Source: Marsupella aquatica (taxonomy: Eukaryota; Marchantiophyta). Taken from it: a stretch of DNA of 64,000 nucleotides. Position 1 is the first letter of the stretch. Each line of letters starts with the position of its first letter. Below are positions 1 to 11,293 of the stretch, in pieces. The DNA is taken from NCBI GenBank assembly GCA_973895155.1, contig OZ316896.1, forward strand, positions 14,012,001 to 14,076,000, written 5' to 3'. A program made the position numbers and the translations under genes. Below the pieces are notes generated by a model that searched no databases, was not told the origin of the DNA, and saw only the letters and a list, made by a program, of their open reading frames with translations.

Positions 1-1150
1 AAGTATAACCTTAAACTAAGAAGGGAAGAATTAAGATTAAGAATTAAGATATAGAATTAAGATGGAGGGAAAATGTTAATGGCAGAATGAACCATAATCA
101 CCAAATGTTAATGGCATAAATCACCAAAAATTTCTAAAAACCTCTTTGTATCATCCCAAGTCTCTTCACCTGGTAGCGAAAGGGTGGGATTTGCACAAAA
201 AGGGAACACTAACCTCAAACGAGGGTGATATTTTAATCAACCTCCCCATAGTACTACAATTCATCAGTGCCTGTATTGGTACCCATGGCGCACATGATCA
301 ATCAGTCATGCTTCTTTCACCCTGATTTAATCTCAGACAAAGAAAAAGAATCTCCACTTATGTCCTTGAATGCCAATGTGACCAAGTGGAAGAGAAAATA
401 CAGCCAATGAAATTATTCAGGCATCCTAAAATATAATACACTATAAAATTTGGACTATCTTTTTGGGTGAGAAAAATTGGAACCTTTAAATATGGAACCA
501 ATAAAAGGAAGAAAAAAAAGGGGGAGAGGGAAGTGAAGAAACCCAATACAGGCCAGGTATCTGGTGCACAAGGTAAGTACTCACAAGGCAGGTATAGTTG
601 TACCTGCAGGTACAAACATATGAACTCATTAGTACCCTTGGGAGCCCCAAGTACAAGGTACAAAGAATAGAGGTCCTGTAAGAAGGTATAGTTGTACCAG
701 CAGAGTATAACTTTTAAGAGAGAGGGAGGCCCATAGCTTCTTTCCCTTTGGAGCTCTCTATTCCAAGCCTATGTGAGTTCATAAGGGGGCCCTAGTATTT
801 AATGAGGGCTTTTAAACAACAAGAACTACTGAATCCCACTAGAGGGAGAGCAATGAGACGATGAGGGAGAGTGACTCCTGGAAACTACAATGACTCCTGA
901 GACCCTCGCCCTCGCCTGGATCCAAACAACTTATATTTTAGGTGCCAAATTTTGCCATTTGCACCTTCCCAAAATGTGCTCACCACTTTTCACACCACTT
1001 TTGCCAAAAATATTAACTTTTATAATAAGCAGTTGCGCGTATTTTTGCCGTGGTCGTCATTTGAATTACCGGGGTTTATTGGGTGACAAAATCCAGCACC
1101 TGGAAAAACGGAAGCAATAATTAGACAAAAAAATGGTTTGCAGGGCTGCA
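1..1150. other. AT-rich intergenic DNA, no gene seen
   Basis: No frame in this stretch resembles a known protein or shows exon-like conservation. A phrase at about 850-930 (GAG-rich, then CTCGCCCTCGCCTGGAT) recurs in diverged form at about 1730-1820, so the stretch between may be an old repeat unit. I see no promoter or RNA gene. Confidence 0.6.
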
Positions 1151-1159
1151 CGACACTCT

Positions 1160-1920
1160 CTCCCTTGCGCTCCCATTCTCCCAAAGTTGCAACCGCTTTC
1201 TCCCTCCTCAGCCTGACTTGGAGCCGTTAAACACCAAACCCCCCGCGCCCCGATGATGCCCCTTCTTTTGGTGCCTGGCCCTCTGCATCCATCCCTCGGG
1301 CACCCCTACTCCGACATCCCAACTCGCCAAGATGCGGCTGTCAGCCCCTGTCAACTGACGCTTGCACCCTACTCGCCCGCCCCCGCCTGGACCAACTTGC
1401 CTCCTCAACGCCCGACGCCCGACTCCCGACTCCCTGCTTCGATTCCCGACTCGCGACTCCCTCCCTTGACTCTGTGCCACCCCTCGACACCGAATGCAAC
1501 TCCCTGCCTTGAGGCCTGCCTCAAAGCCCTGCCTTGACGCTGCCTCAAGCCCTGCCTCCCAAGTCGACTCCCGACTCCTTGCGGCGATAAGGGGGCAACA
1601 AGGGAGCAATGAGGCGACAATGGGGACTGGCCAGGGGGGAGCGATGGAGGGTGCCTCAATGGAGGGAGTGACAAAGGGAGCGACGACGGAGAAGTTAAGC
1701 AAGCGGAGAGGGAGCAATGATGAGTGACAACAAGGGAGTGATGACAGGGGAGAGCAACGAGGGAGCGGTGACAATGACAAGTCTGGAGACAACCCTAGCC
1801 CTTGCCTGGACCCAACATCCCAGGTGGAATGAAACTCGAGACCCCAGGGTCCCATCTTCAACCCTCAGTCAAATTTATGCCCCGGGTTCCAACTTCATAA
1901 CAAGCCCTTGGTTGCCATGA
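1160..1920. repeat. GC-rich low-complexity block
   Basis: This is a GC-rich island in AT-rich surroundings. One half is made of short imperfect repeats of CCCGACTCCCGACTCC type, and the other of purine-rich GGGAGCAATGAGG-type repeats. Long open frames exist on both strands (up to about 217 codons), but they are a by-product of the biased composition: the peptides are Ser/Pro/Arg-rich and look like no family I know. It is probably transposon-derived or a degenerate minisatellite. Confidence 0.5.
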
Positions 1921-2141
1921 TCACTTGCCACCTTATTTAGAACTCAAATACGCATGGGTTAGGGTCCAAAAAGTTGGGACCAAATGTGGTCCAACGGTGC
2001 AACGTCCCCATAAGTGATATATGAAGGGACCATCTCTTCTCAAATATCCAATTATATTGAATGGACAGTTTTACAAACCACACCACCACCCCATGGGTGC
2101 ATGGTGTTCGAGAGTAAGGAGCTAAGTAAATTTGGATGAGG

Positions 2142-2690
2142 TTACCAAAGGGGTTTCATGCAAAGGGCAAGAAAAGGTCTGTTGAAAAGTGGGCTGAGCC
2201 GTGCCGTTGCCCCAAGGGGTTGTGACATTGGGGCAGCCAAAAGCCAAGTAAGCGACCTGGGGCGACTTTAAGCAATTAAACTAAGCTTAAAGTAACAAAA
2301 ATTGGGGTTACCAATGGGGTTTGAGGATGTAAGTAGTGACCAAAAAGGGCCATTGAAAAGTCAGCCAAGATCTGCAGTTGCCCCAAGGGGTCTCGGCATT
2401 GGGGCGACCAAAGCTAAGTAAGTGATTGGGGGCAACTTTAACCAAACTAAGCTTAGAGTAATCAAAATTGGGCTTACCAATGGGATTCCAGGATGCAAGG
2501 GGTAGGAAAAAGAGCCATTGAAAAGTCAGGCAAGCCATGCCATTATCCCAAAGGGCCTTGGCATTGGGGCGGCCAAAGCCAAGGAGGTGGTCGCAACGAT
2601 TTAAGTTCAAAAGCCTATAGTATCCAAAAAGTTGGGCTTACCAATGGGGTTTCAAGATGCAAGGGGTAGCATAACAACATCATTGGCGGC
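2142..2690. repeat. Tandem repeat, about 166-bp unit, three copies plus partial
   Basis: Units begin TTACCAA(T/A)GGGGTTTCA near 2142, 2308, 2474 and 2638, giving periods of 166, 166 and 164 bp. Each holds a phrase like GTTGCCCCAAGGGG then CATTGGGGCGACCAAAGCC. The copies have drifted by substitutions and small indels. The length is in the monomer range typical of plant satellites, but only about 3.3 copies are present. Confidence 0.85.
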
Positions 2691-3290
2691 ACAACATCTA
2701 TTTACTTGACGATGATTTTTTACTTGATGACATATTGGGCAACACAACATCCTTTTTCTTCACAACATATTTCATGTAACAACATCTTGGACAACACAAC
2801 ATCTTTTATCTTAATGACATCTTGGGCACCACAATATCTTTTGTATTAACGACATCTTGGGCGACACAAGTTCTTTTCTCTTAACACAACATCTTAGGTG
2901 ACAAAACATCTTTTTCTCTATGACATCTTGGGCTACGCAATGTCTTTTCTCTTAATGACATCTTGGGCACCACAACATCTTTTTTATTAATGACATCTTA
3001 GGCAGCACGACTTCTTTTCTCTTAACACAACATCTTAGGCAACATGAGATCTTTTTCTCTATGACATCTTGGGTGACACGACATCTTGGGCAAGACGACA
3101 TCATTTTTCTCAACAACTTCTTGGCCAGCTCAACATCCTTTGTCGTAATGACTTCTTGGCCGACACGACATCTTTTTTCTCAATGACATCTTGGCCAACA
3201 CAACATCTTTTTCTCAAAGATGTCTTGGCCGACATGACATCTTTTTTCTCAACGACATCTTGACCGATACAACATCTTTTGTGCAGCGCA
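2690..3290. repeat. Degenerate minisatellite, about 35-bp unit
   Basis: A pyrimidine-rich phrase of the form GACATCTTGGGC(A/G)ACAC followed by AACATCTTTTTCTC recurs throughout at roughly 30-36 bp spacing, with many substitutions. It directly abuts the 166-bp array on the left and the 91-bp duplication on the right, so three tandem families sit side by side. Open frames here are repeat by-products. Confidence 0.85.
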
Positions 3291-3295
3291 CGAGT

Positions 3296-3475
3296 ATTGA
3301 GCTAATTCACAATAAAAAATCCATCCATCATGGCAACATCAAATACTGGCACAAGCTAAGTCTATAATCTCCAGCCCACTCAATATATTGAGCTAATTCA
3401 CAATAAAAATCCATCCATCATGGCAACATCAAGTACTAGCACAAGCTAAGTCTATAATCTCCAGCCCACTCAATA
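3296..3475. repeat. 91-bp direct tandem duplication
   Basis: The unit starting ATTGAGCTAATTCACAAT at 3296 is repeated from 3387, and both copies run through CTCCAGCCCACTCAAT. They differ by only a few bases (one A deletion, an A/G and a G/A change), so the duplication is recent. Confidence 0.9.
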
Positions 3476-3876
3476 ATGACCCGTAGGCACTCATAGAGCA
3501 GTTTTTGTGTATGGAAATGGCAAGGTATTTCTGGCCATAACAGTGTAGGAGTATTTGAACCTCATGAGATGGTGGGAAATTGCCCTCATGCATGGAGTAG
3601 GCTCTTCTCTTCCAGCCTCTCCCAAGTTCTTATACATAAACTATTTTCTTTCATTTCCCAATACCAATTTGACAACTGGAAGATCATAGCTCACTAGCAG
3701 GTAGGCTTGGTTTTTCATTGGGGACGGATAGATATCCCTTCATTTTCTCATCTGAACTAACGGACAGATCTAAATTTAATCTCCTAGAGTTTTCCCTAGA
3801 GAGCTCGTCCAGAATTTGCCCAGGGACCTAGGATTACTTGTTGGTTGTCAACGTTGTTTTTTGGTATGTGGGTTAG

Positions 3877-4362
3877 CTACACTGATTACCGTAATTAATC
3901 TCACACACAGTATTTGGGAACAAAGGTTTTTCAAAGCTATCACCATAATTAATGTGTGTGAGACTATATAAGAAGTGAGACTAAATACATGTTATTCTAA
4001 ATTAGAGTAAGTGAGATTATTTTTGGTCACACTCAAATAGTGTGTGATGAACACATATTATGTATATAGCTTATGAAAAGTACAAATATTTCTAGTAGTA
4101 AGTTATATTTGCAATGGCATATAAAATTAAAAATGGATGTCAATTGAAAGTCAGATTTTATTCAAGTATGATGAAATGAAAACCAGGTTATAAATACAAT
4201 CAAAATCAAATTAGAACCAATGACAATAGACTGAACTCTTTACTTGTATTAAATATTTATATTTTTTCAGATTTGTAGTCACACTCTTATTAGTGTGTGT
4301 GATACTATTTATGTAGGGAGACTATATAAGTTATGATACTAATTAGGGTAAACAGTGTAGCG
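3877..4362. mobile_element. MITE-like element with about 30-bp terminal inverted repeats
   Basis: The left end reads CTACACTGATTACCGTAATT. The reverse complement of the right end reads CTACACTGTTTACCCTAATT, and similarity continues beyond that. The element is about 485 bp, AT-rich and non-coding, with sub-terminal CTCACACACA and TGTGTGTGAG motifs that also pair. I could not define a clean target-site duplication. The ACC-TAATTAGT core resembles the ends of the insertion at 14684-14985. It ends about 170 bp upstream of the heat-shock-element cluster of the next gene. Confidence 0.75.
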
Positions 4363-4528
4363 TACAATAATAACCTAACGTATACCGGTCTGCAGGCTTT
4401 TGTAGGCAGTACCGGTAACGACCTTCTTTCTTGGAGGGAGTGCCCGTTCCCCTTTCACCCCCTTCCCGCCCCCTTCCCGCCCCTAAAGCAGGGGCGCTGC
4501 CCGGGAGCGGGCAGGAGAGAGCGACCTA

Positions 4529-4585
4529 GAACCTTCCATGCTTCCAGAGTATTTCGGAACATCATGCTTCCTTCGCGAACATTCA
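4529..4585 (+). promoter_or_regulatory. Heat-shock-element cluster upstream of FKBP62
   Basis: Positions 4573-4585 read TTCGCGAACATTC, a perfect three-unit heat shock element (TTC-nn-GAA-nn-TTC). A second two-unit element, GAACCTTC, is at 4529-4536, and a half-matching TTCCAGAG lies between. They are about 555-610 bp upstream of the FKBP62 start codon, in a GC-rich promoter-like region; a weak TATA-like CATAAACC follows near 4606. Arabidopsis ROF1/ROF2 are known to be heat-induced, so HSF control is a reasonable inference. Confidence 0.6.
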
Positions 4586-5139
4586 TCGTGCTCCTCCTAA
4601 AGCCCCATAAACCGTAATCTAATCCATCTATTGCAACACCTTTGGGTCGGTTTGGTGCATCCGTTTGCAATTCGCAGTTGATCTCTCTACCTTCTAGCTG
4701 CCGCACGCATCTCCTCGTATTGTTTAAGGTTCTGTGCTCGCGGTCCTTTGCACCGCACTCAGAGCATTTTTTTTCGGCTTAAGTGTGGATGTGAAGCGGT
4801 CGTTACAGGTTCCCGCAGCATTTGCCCTCGGCCTTCGTTCTGCTTGCTTGCTTGCCTTGCGCTATCCCATTTTTGGTTCATTTCTGCGTTTTGGAATATC
4901 TCGGTTGGTGCGTCGTTCTTTTGTTTCTCCCTCTTCTTTCCAACCCGTCGGATCTGTTTGCGTGCCTGGGACTTTTTTTAGGCCGTCACTGAGATTGCCA
5001 ATCCAACTATTCTTGGAGATTTGAATTGTTCTTCCGGGTTCGAAGACGATCGCTTGATTGTCTGGAAGGTTTCAGGACCTAGGGTTTCAACAGTTGCCTG
5101 CCTGCTTTTCCTTTGCGTGTGAGCGCTAAGAGCGTCGCG

Positions 5140-8100
5140 ATGGCGGTCGAAGATATGGAGTTTCCTCACGCTGAGGAGTTCGGACAGATGGAGACGGAGG
5201 AGGAGATGGACGTCTCTTCTAGCGGACCTCAGAAGGAGGGGGAGGAGAGGGAACTTATCAAGGACGGTGGGTTGAAGAAGTTGTTAGTGAAAAGTGGTTC
5301 CGGATGGGAGACTCCCGACAATGGTGATGAGGTTAAAGGTACGTTGAGTTTGTAAAGTCTGCTTCTACGCCCGATTCACCGATCCAATCTTTGTTTCTGT
5401 GGATTTCTGGAAGATATCCTGATTTTTCTTGTTCGCCGGCTTCACCTTTGGTCTTGAACAGTGCACTACACTGGAACGCTGTTGGACGGAACGCAATTTG
5501 ATTCCAGCCGAGGCGGCGAGCCATTTACTTTTACTCTTGGACAAGGTATGTGTTCTGTCATAAAGATTGATGGTTGTTACTTTCTCTCTACTCCTTTTGC
5601 TCCCAGGTGTTGGTCGTTTGATGTTTCACATTCTTCCGGGTCGAGGATGTGAAATTCTAAATTTAAGGAATGTGGCTATGATTTCGCCATACAGCGCAAG
5701 TCATCAAAGGATGGGATAAGGGTATTGGCACCATGAAGAAAGGAGAGAATGCGGTGTTTACCATAGCTCCAGAGTACGCTTACGGAGAGCCTGGTGCTCC
5801 GCCTTCAATCCCTGCGAACGCCACCCTTCAATTCGATGTGGAATTGATCTCTTGGGCGAGTGTGAAAGACATATGCAAGGACGGTGGAATTTTCAAGAAA
5901 GTACTAAAGGAAGGAGAGAAATGGGAGACTCCCAAAGATCTCGATGAGGTTACCGGTAAGTGAAGCTTGAGCGATCTGCACGTGGTCATCCTTCCAGTTA
6001 GGGTACAATGGTCCAAGCTACTGTCATTCCTGGGTGTACGAGTCGATAACGAGTATTAAACGGCATGAAATAGCTTCTTTGCGTTTAATCCATTACCCCA
6101 ATATTTGATGCCTCGTAATTGTTTTGGCTCTGGGGAGCAGATTCTGCCTCTTCATCTCGTCATTCTCAGTCTCTTAGCTAACAAACTGCATTTCTCGGAC
6201 ATATGCAGTCAAATATGAAGCAAGACTGACGGATGGGACTGTGGTCTCGAAATCGGACGAAGGGGTAGAGTTCGTCTTGAAAGATGGTACGGAGTTTGGC
6301 GAAGTCCTTGCATTAGTTCGCATTGTAAGATTGAAACGTTGTTTACTCCAATGATTAGTAGCTTTACTTTTTCCTCGGTGATGGTCCTGATTACCTCGGT
6401 GCACCATGCCCAGGCTACTACTGCCCCGCAATCAGCAAAGCTGTGAAGACAATGAAGAAAAATGAGAAAGTTCTGCTATCAGTGAAACCGCAATGTACGT
6501 ATCTAACACCAGTTTACTTTTGCCGATTTATGAAGGATGTCGTTGTGCTACCGCGTCGATTAAGTGGCTTCGCACTTTTTTTTATGTAATTTCCATTTGA
6601 CGAAGTTTTAATATTTCACTGTGTTCTGCAGATGGGTTTGGTGCCAAGGACAGGGAAGCTAGTGGCAGTGATGCTGCTGTTCCCCCCAACTCTAATTTAG
6701 ATATAGAAGTTGAGCTGGTGTCGTGGAAGACCGTGGAGGAGGTAACGGATGATAAAGGAGTCATGAAGAAGATTTTCAAGGCAGGAGACGGGTACGAAAA
6801 ACCCAATGATGGGAGTGTTGTCAAAGGTAGGGTTACTGGCAAACTTTTGGTTTGGAAAGTCTGGAAGCAGCTCGGCTTTAAAAACTGTTCCAAGACCTTA
6901 CTTTCTTTGCCCGATACGTTACCCTAATATTCTTCCACTGTGTCTGCAGTCCGTTATACTGCTAAATTGCAAGACGGCACGGTTTTCGAGAAAAAGGGTT
7001 ACGAAAGTGAAGAAGAACTTTTCGAGTTTGTGACAGACGAAGGTATTAATTCCACTGCAATTGCTGTGAATTGTTAGTCTTGACAGTGCCTTCTTGCAGC
7101 TTCTTGCAGCTGGTCTGGCATCGATTCACCCTTTGAAATGCTTACATGTAGCTACTTCGGCTTGGGTTGGATTTCTTCATGCGCAGAGGAAGTCATCCCT
7201 GGATTGGACAAAGTGATTGCCACAATGAAAAAGGGGGAAGTTGCTCAAATCATTATTTCTCCTGAATACGCTTTTGGTGATGTCGAGACGAAGAAAGATC
7301 TCGCGGTCGTACCACCGAAGTCTACCGTCATTTATGAGCTGGAGCTTGTCTCGTTCGTTAAGGTTCGTATATCTTGGTCTCGTGTTTATTACCTCGCGAT
7401 GAAAATCGTTGAGAATCAGAAGTCAACTTTCTGCCTTTACATCTCGTAGTGACATCATTTGCATCCAAAATGGCACAGGAGAAGGAATCTTGGGATATGG
7501 AGGCCCCCGAGAAGATAGAAACAGCGATCAAGAAGAAGGAAGATGGGAATGCCCTCTTCAAAGCTGGGAAATACAGCCGAGCATCTAAGAAATATGAGAA
7601 GGTGAGCCCATTTCATTATGTCAAATCGTCTCTCCTGGTGATTTATCGGAACCGGCAATACTTTGGATGCCGTCTTAGTTACTGCGTGTCGCTTTTGCTC
7701 CAAGTTCGACATACGGGTTCTGTGGAAAAACACGGCCAGTAGCAGAACAGGGCCGGCAGGTGCTGCACTCTTGAGTATTTGTCGAAGCTAACCACATTCT
7801 CTTCTGCGCACTGCAGGCGGCCAAGTTAATTGAGTATGACAGTGGATTTGATGATGAGCAAAAGAAGAAAGCTAAAGTTTTGAAAGTCACGTGCAACTTA
7901 AATAATGCCGCTTGTAAACTGAAGCTGAAAGATTATAAGGAGGCTGTGAAACTTACCACCAAGGTTGGTCGATGAACTTTGTCAGTGATTATTATACTTG
8001 GCTTGAGCTTTGAGCACGTGCTATGCTTTTACGTAAGTCCCTCGCTGTCCTCTGAACAAGGCGAGCCCTTCTTCAAACCCTGAAGAATGGAGTGTACGTC

Positions 8101-8837
8101 GTCTTGTATCGCTGAAACCAGTGTCATTTGCAGTAATAGGTCACATTGAAGTGATGATTTTGAACTTTAGTTGTGTTTGATTCACTCGCTCCAATCTTAT
8201 GTTTCACGGGTATTATTCAGGTTTTGGAGGTTGAGCCGCAGAATGTGAAAGCCCTCTATAGACGAGGACAGGCTTACATAGACTCATTTGACTTGGATTT
8301 GGCCGAGTGGGACTACAAGAAAGCTTTGGAATTAGATCCCCAGAACAGGTTTGTTCCTCCAGATAGCACCTTCCCGTTTGCATCAAGGATTTGCAATATG
8401 AGAGTCAGGAATGGAATAGGATCTAGACAATATTTTGCATGAAGGAACTCTGTCTGCAACCGGAGGGTATTGATGTCGTTGTACTCTCGTTTGGCAGGGA
8501 AATTCGTCTGGGCTTCAAAGCACTGAAGCAAAAACAAGTAGAGCAAAATAAGAAGGAGGCAAAAATGTACAGCAACATGTTTGCGAGGTTGAGTAAACTT
8601 GAGGCTAATGAAAAGGTACGAAAATTGGGATCTTGTATCGCCTTCACCATACCCAGATTGACTTTCTAGGTGGAGGTGAATTTTATTCTCTACAAAATAT
8701 CTGAATTACGTAAGTTTCACACTTTGCAGAAGGCAGATCCTCAACCTGTGGACGAGGAGAAAGAAAACGGCGTCGAAGCGAAGGGGGATGCTCCCGTTGA
8801 ATCTATGATTGTGGACAAACCTGAAGTCGCCGCATGA
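5140..8837 (+). CDS. FKBP62: FKBP62/ROF1-type peptidyl-prolyl isomerase (3 FKBP domains + TPR)
   Basis: Large immunophilin and Hsp90 co-chaperone. My model has 13 exons: 5140-5338, 5462-5545, 5695-5955, 6209-6286, 6414-6494, 6632-6826, 6950-7042, 7187-7362, 7479-7601, 7817-7963, 8221-8348, 8498-8615, 8730-8837. It sums to 1,791 nt (596 aa), with GT-AG at every intron. FKBP domain 1 (about 67-146) keeps pocket residues: VHYTG (67-71), FDSS (79), VIKGW (97-101), YAYG (122-125) and LQFDVEL (139-145). Domains 2 (about 182-266) and 3 (about 300-388) are recognisable but lack several of these, as in Arabidopsis ROF1. EKESWDME then leads into three TPRs (about 405-530), including CNLNNAACKLKLKDY and ALYRRGQAY, and a basic C-terminal helix, the calmodulin-binding region in the family. 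The start is the first in-frame ATG giving the acidic N-terminus. Exon 3's acceptor is set by the frame giving LGQAQVIKGW. FKBP65/ROF2 is the only serious alternative name. Confidence 0.96.
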
Positions 8838-10050
8838 GAGACTTGTTAGGAGACATTTTTAGCAAATCTCTGAAATCGTTGCTATACTCTAGCTGTTTTT
8901 CTCCAAGGGAGTCCTACTCTGGCCAGTTATGATGGTTCATTGTTAGTTGACCCAGGACATTTAGAATTGACCACAAATTTGAATAGACCCCTCAATGTGT
9001 TTTGCAAATATGAGGGGGTCTTTCACTGCCATGGTTTTGATCTATACGAGATGTTAGAATGCTATCAAGTTTCCTCACGAAAACTGTAGATCCGGCAGCC
9101 TGTACTGCAGTTAACAATGAAGATTTTTAATTGATATCAGTCCTAGCGAAACCAAACCAATCCCAGCGGAGTCCGCCATTTTCATGTGGCACAGTTTTAT
9201 TCATCGTTTTTTTCAGGAGTTGATGGTAAATTGAAGAGAGTGATTTGGTCAGTAATAACTTGTCTTTTTGAGTAGAAAATTGATGCAACTTCAAGATATG
9301 GATTTTTTTACTCGTAACTTGGATTGTTGCCAATGATGGGCAATCGGAGAACTTCATTTGGGTACTGTAAACTGAGCACCATCTTTGGTCCCAACTTCAA
9401 GACATCGATTTGGTTACTCGTAGCTGGCATTTTCGTTGTCGACCTGTATCGAATGGCCAATGTGAGAAATAGATTCGAGCCCTGTGAACTTTGCACTTCT
9501 GTCAAGGTGTTTTCTCAATACTTTCACGAAAACTGAAGCATCTGAAATTAGAATTCGCTTTCAATATTAGATAGTTAATGGAAGAGTTGAAAATAGATCC
9601 TATTTCACACAACACCGCATCGTTTAGACGTTAAAACTAACTGGTAATTTGTTTAGGACAAGATTATCACACAACACCGCATCGTTTAGACTAACGAATG
9701 CCAACTGCGGAGCAAGTACAAAATCATCCATCCAATTGGCCATTTCCTGGACGTGACACAAATTACCAGTGAACAACCCATGGCAACTGCTGCATGTAAA
9801 ATGTCCTGAATGTAAAATGTCCAGGAAAAATGATCCATTACTTTTCAGCAGAATGGAATAAAACAGAGAAGTTTCATACTAGAAGGAAACTAATGGTAAC
9901 ACACCACGAACTGTACTCAGGAGGGTGAGTCTATACGTTTTTGGAAGAACAAACCGGAGGTGATTGCAAGCCGTATGGACGTAACACCATCTATTCGCCT
10001 GGATGACCAGAAGTATTTTTGGGCAGTTCACTTGTTGATGAACAGATGTG
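8838..10050. other. 3' flank of FKBP62, no gene seen
   Basis: This holds the presumed FKBP62 3' UTR and AT-rich spacer. CACACAACACCGCATCGTTT occurs twice about 60 bp apart (near 9608 and 9669), and AACTGGTAATTTGT near 9640 is inverted as ACAAATTACCAGTG near 9758. These look like remnants of a small repeat. No coding frame is supported. Confidence 0.6.
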
Positions 10051-11110
10051 ATTGTTGAGGAAGGTGAGGAAGGTGAGGAAGGAAAGAGACGACGTATCGA
10101 CTAAAGCTGGAAAACAGACTCTACAATCTACAGCTGCTTTCTCGATTTGCATTTATCAGTGATTTCGTGAATCGGCAGTGACGGAAGCGATTTAGGAGCG
10201 CGACGCATGTGGTTTTGCTTGGCAGATGATCATAAATACAATGGTGCTCGGCACAACTTCTAAACTGCGAAGGTTCAATATCGTCATCGACCTTGATACC
10301 TGCATCAACTACACATTGAAAGGCAGTACGATGAGCAATTCAATATTCTTCTATGAGTTTAGCGGCAATGCAAGCATAGTGAGCCCAGATATCAGACGCC
10401 TAGATGTATCCTTCATCAGCAGTGATAATTCGCTTCAGATAGATACCTCCAACATTCGATTGCTAAATACCGTCAGAACAAGTGGACAGATAATGTTGCT
10501 AGGATGGGCTTCTTGCTAGATACCGTCAGAACAAGTGGACAGATAATATTGCTAAGATGGGCTTCTTGCTGGATACCGTCAGAACAAGTGGACAGATAAT
10601 GTTGCTAGGAATGGCTTCTTTGCTAGATACCGTCGGAACAAGTGGACAGATGATGAAACACAGTGTCTTCATTTGGACGCTGGATAGGAGGTTCTACAAA
10701 ACACCAAGACTGGGAGATTGAAGTGTACATGTGACATTCCGTTCCACGACTTGTCACTGGAACTGAATGAATGTTACATCCACCATAAAAAAGTGGAGGA
10801 CATGATGCACAAGATGATCAAGGTGACACAATGTATGCACGACCTGATGCAAAATATTCTGACTGCGATGAGAAAATCGCTGCAGAAAGACCAGAATCCG
10901 GGAATCCAAAGACAAGACTCCATGTAATCTGGCCCATAACCTGTGATTGAATAACTCCTATTGCCTGAATGAAATGAACCTTGCAAATATTTTATTCAGT
11001 GTAAATCCTATACATAAAAAATGATTAGTGTTTCGCACGTACTCCGGTGGACGTTAAGAGTGGAAAAGAAAACGAAAACTAACCAATGTGCTGACACTGT
11101 CTGACCAAAT
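10050..11110. repeat. Left copy of a dispersed duplication (partner 19040-19440)
   Basis: Two blocks match the 19-kb region in the same order and orientation. Block 1 contains GCTGGAAAACAGACTC, CGATTTGCA and AGCGCGACGCAT (about 10105-10210, versus 19080-19200). Block 2 contains CTGAATGAAATGAAC, GTGAATCCTATACAT-like and GTACTCCGGTGGA (about 10890-11060, versus 19270-19420). This copy is longer because a 53-bp tandem array lies between the blocks. With the FKBP62 pseudogene it outlines one tandem segmental duplication. Confidence 0.75.
10461..10655. repeat. 53-bp tandem repeat, about 3.6 copies
   Basis: The phrase ATACCGTCAGAACAAGTGGA recurs at 10467, 10520, 10573 and 10627, with TGCTAGGATGGGCTTCTTGC completing each full unit. 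Copies differ at few positions. The array is missing from the related block at 19 kb, so it arose after the duplication or was lost there. Confidence 0.9.
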
Positions 11111-11293
11111 TGAAGATCGGCACTAGAGGGAGACCCGAGAACACTCTCAAGATGAAGGTCACTTCAGCACACAACCTCTGCAGAATTTTGAAAAGTATTT
11201 CCGTGAAAAGACTGCCAGATCATGCAATGCTCACTGATACGAGTATGCGGTCATGCGGTCGGACGAGCGAATGTAGCCAAGCAAAATCACCGA

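Noticed and set aside
1208-1861. 217-codon minus ORF in the GC-rich block
   Set aside because: Low-complexity Ser/Pro/Arg composition and equally long frames on the other strand; explained by base composition.
9440-9510. tRNA-like GGGCTCGAATC on the minus strand
   Set aside because: The loop resembles a T-loop, but its stem does not pair and no cloverleaf exists.
10226-10519. 97-codon plus ORF ending in the 53-bp array
   Set aside because: Its C-terminus is encoded by the repeat and the matching block at 19 kb lacks it; no conserved motif.
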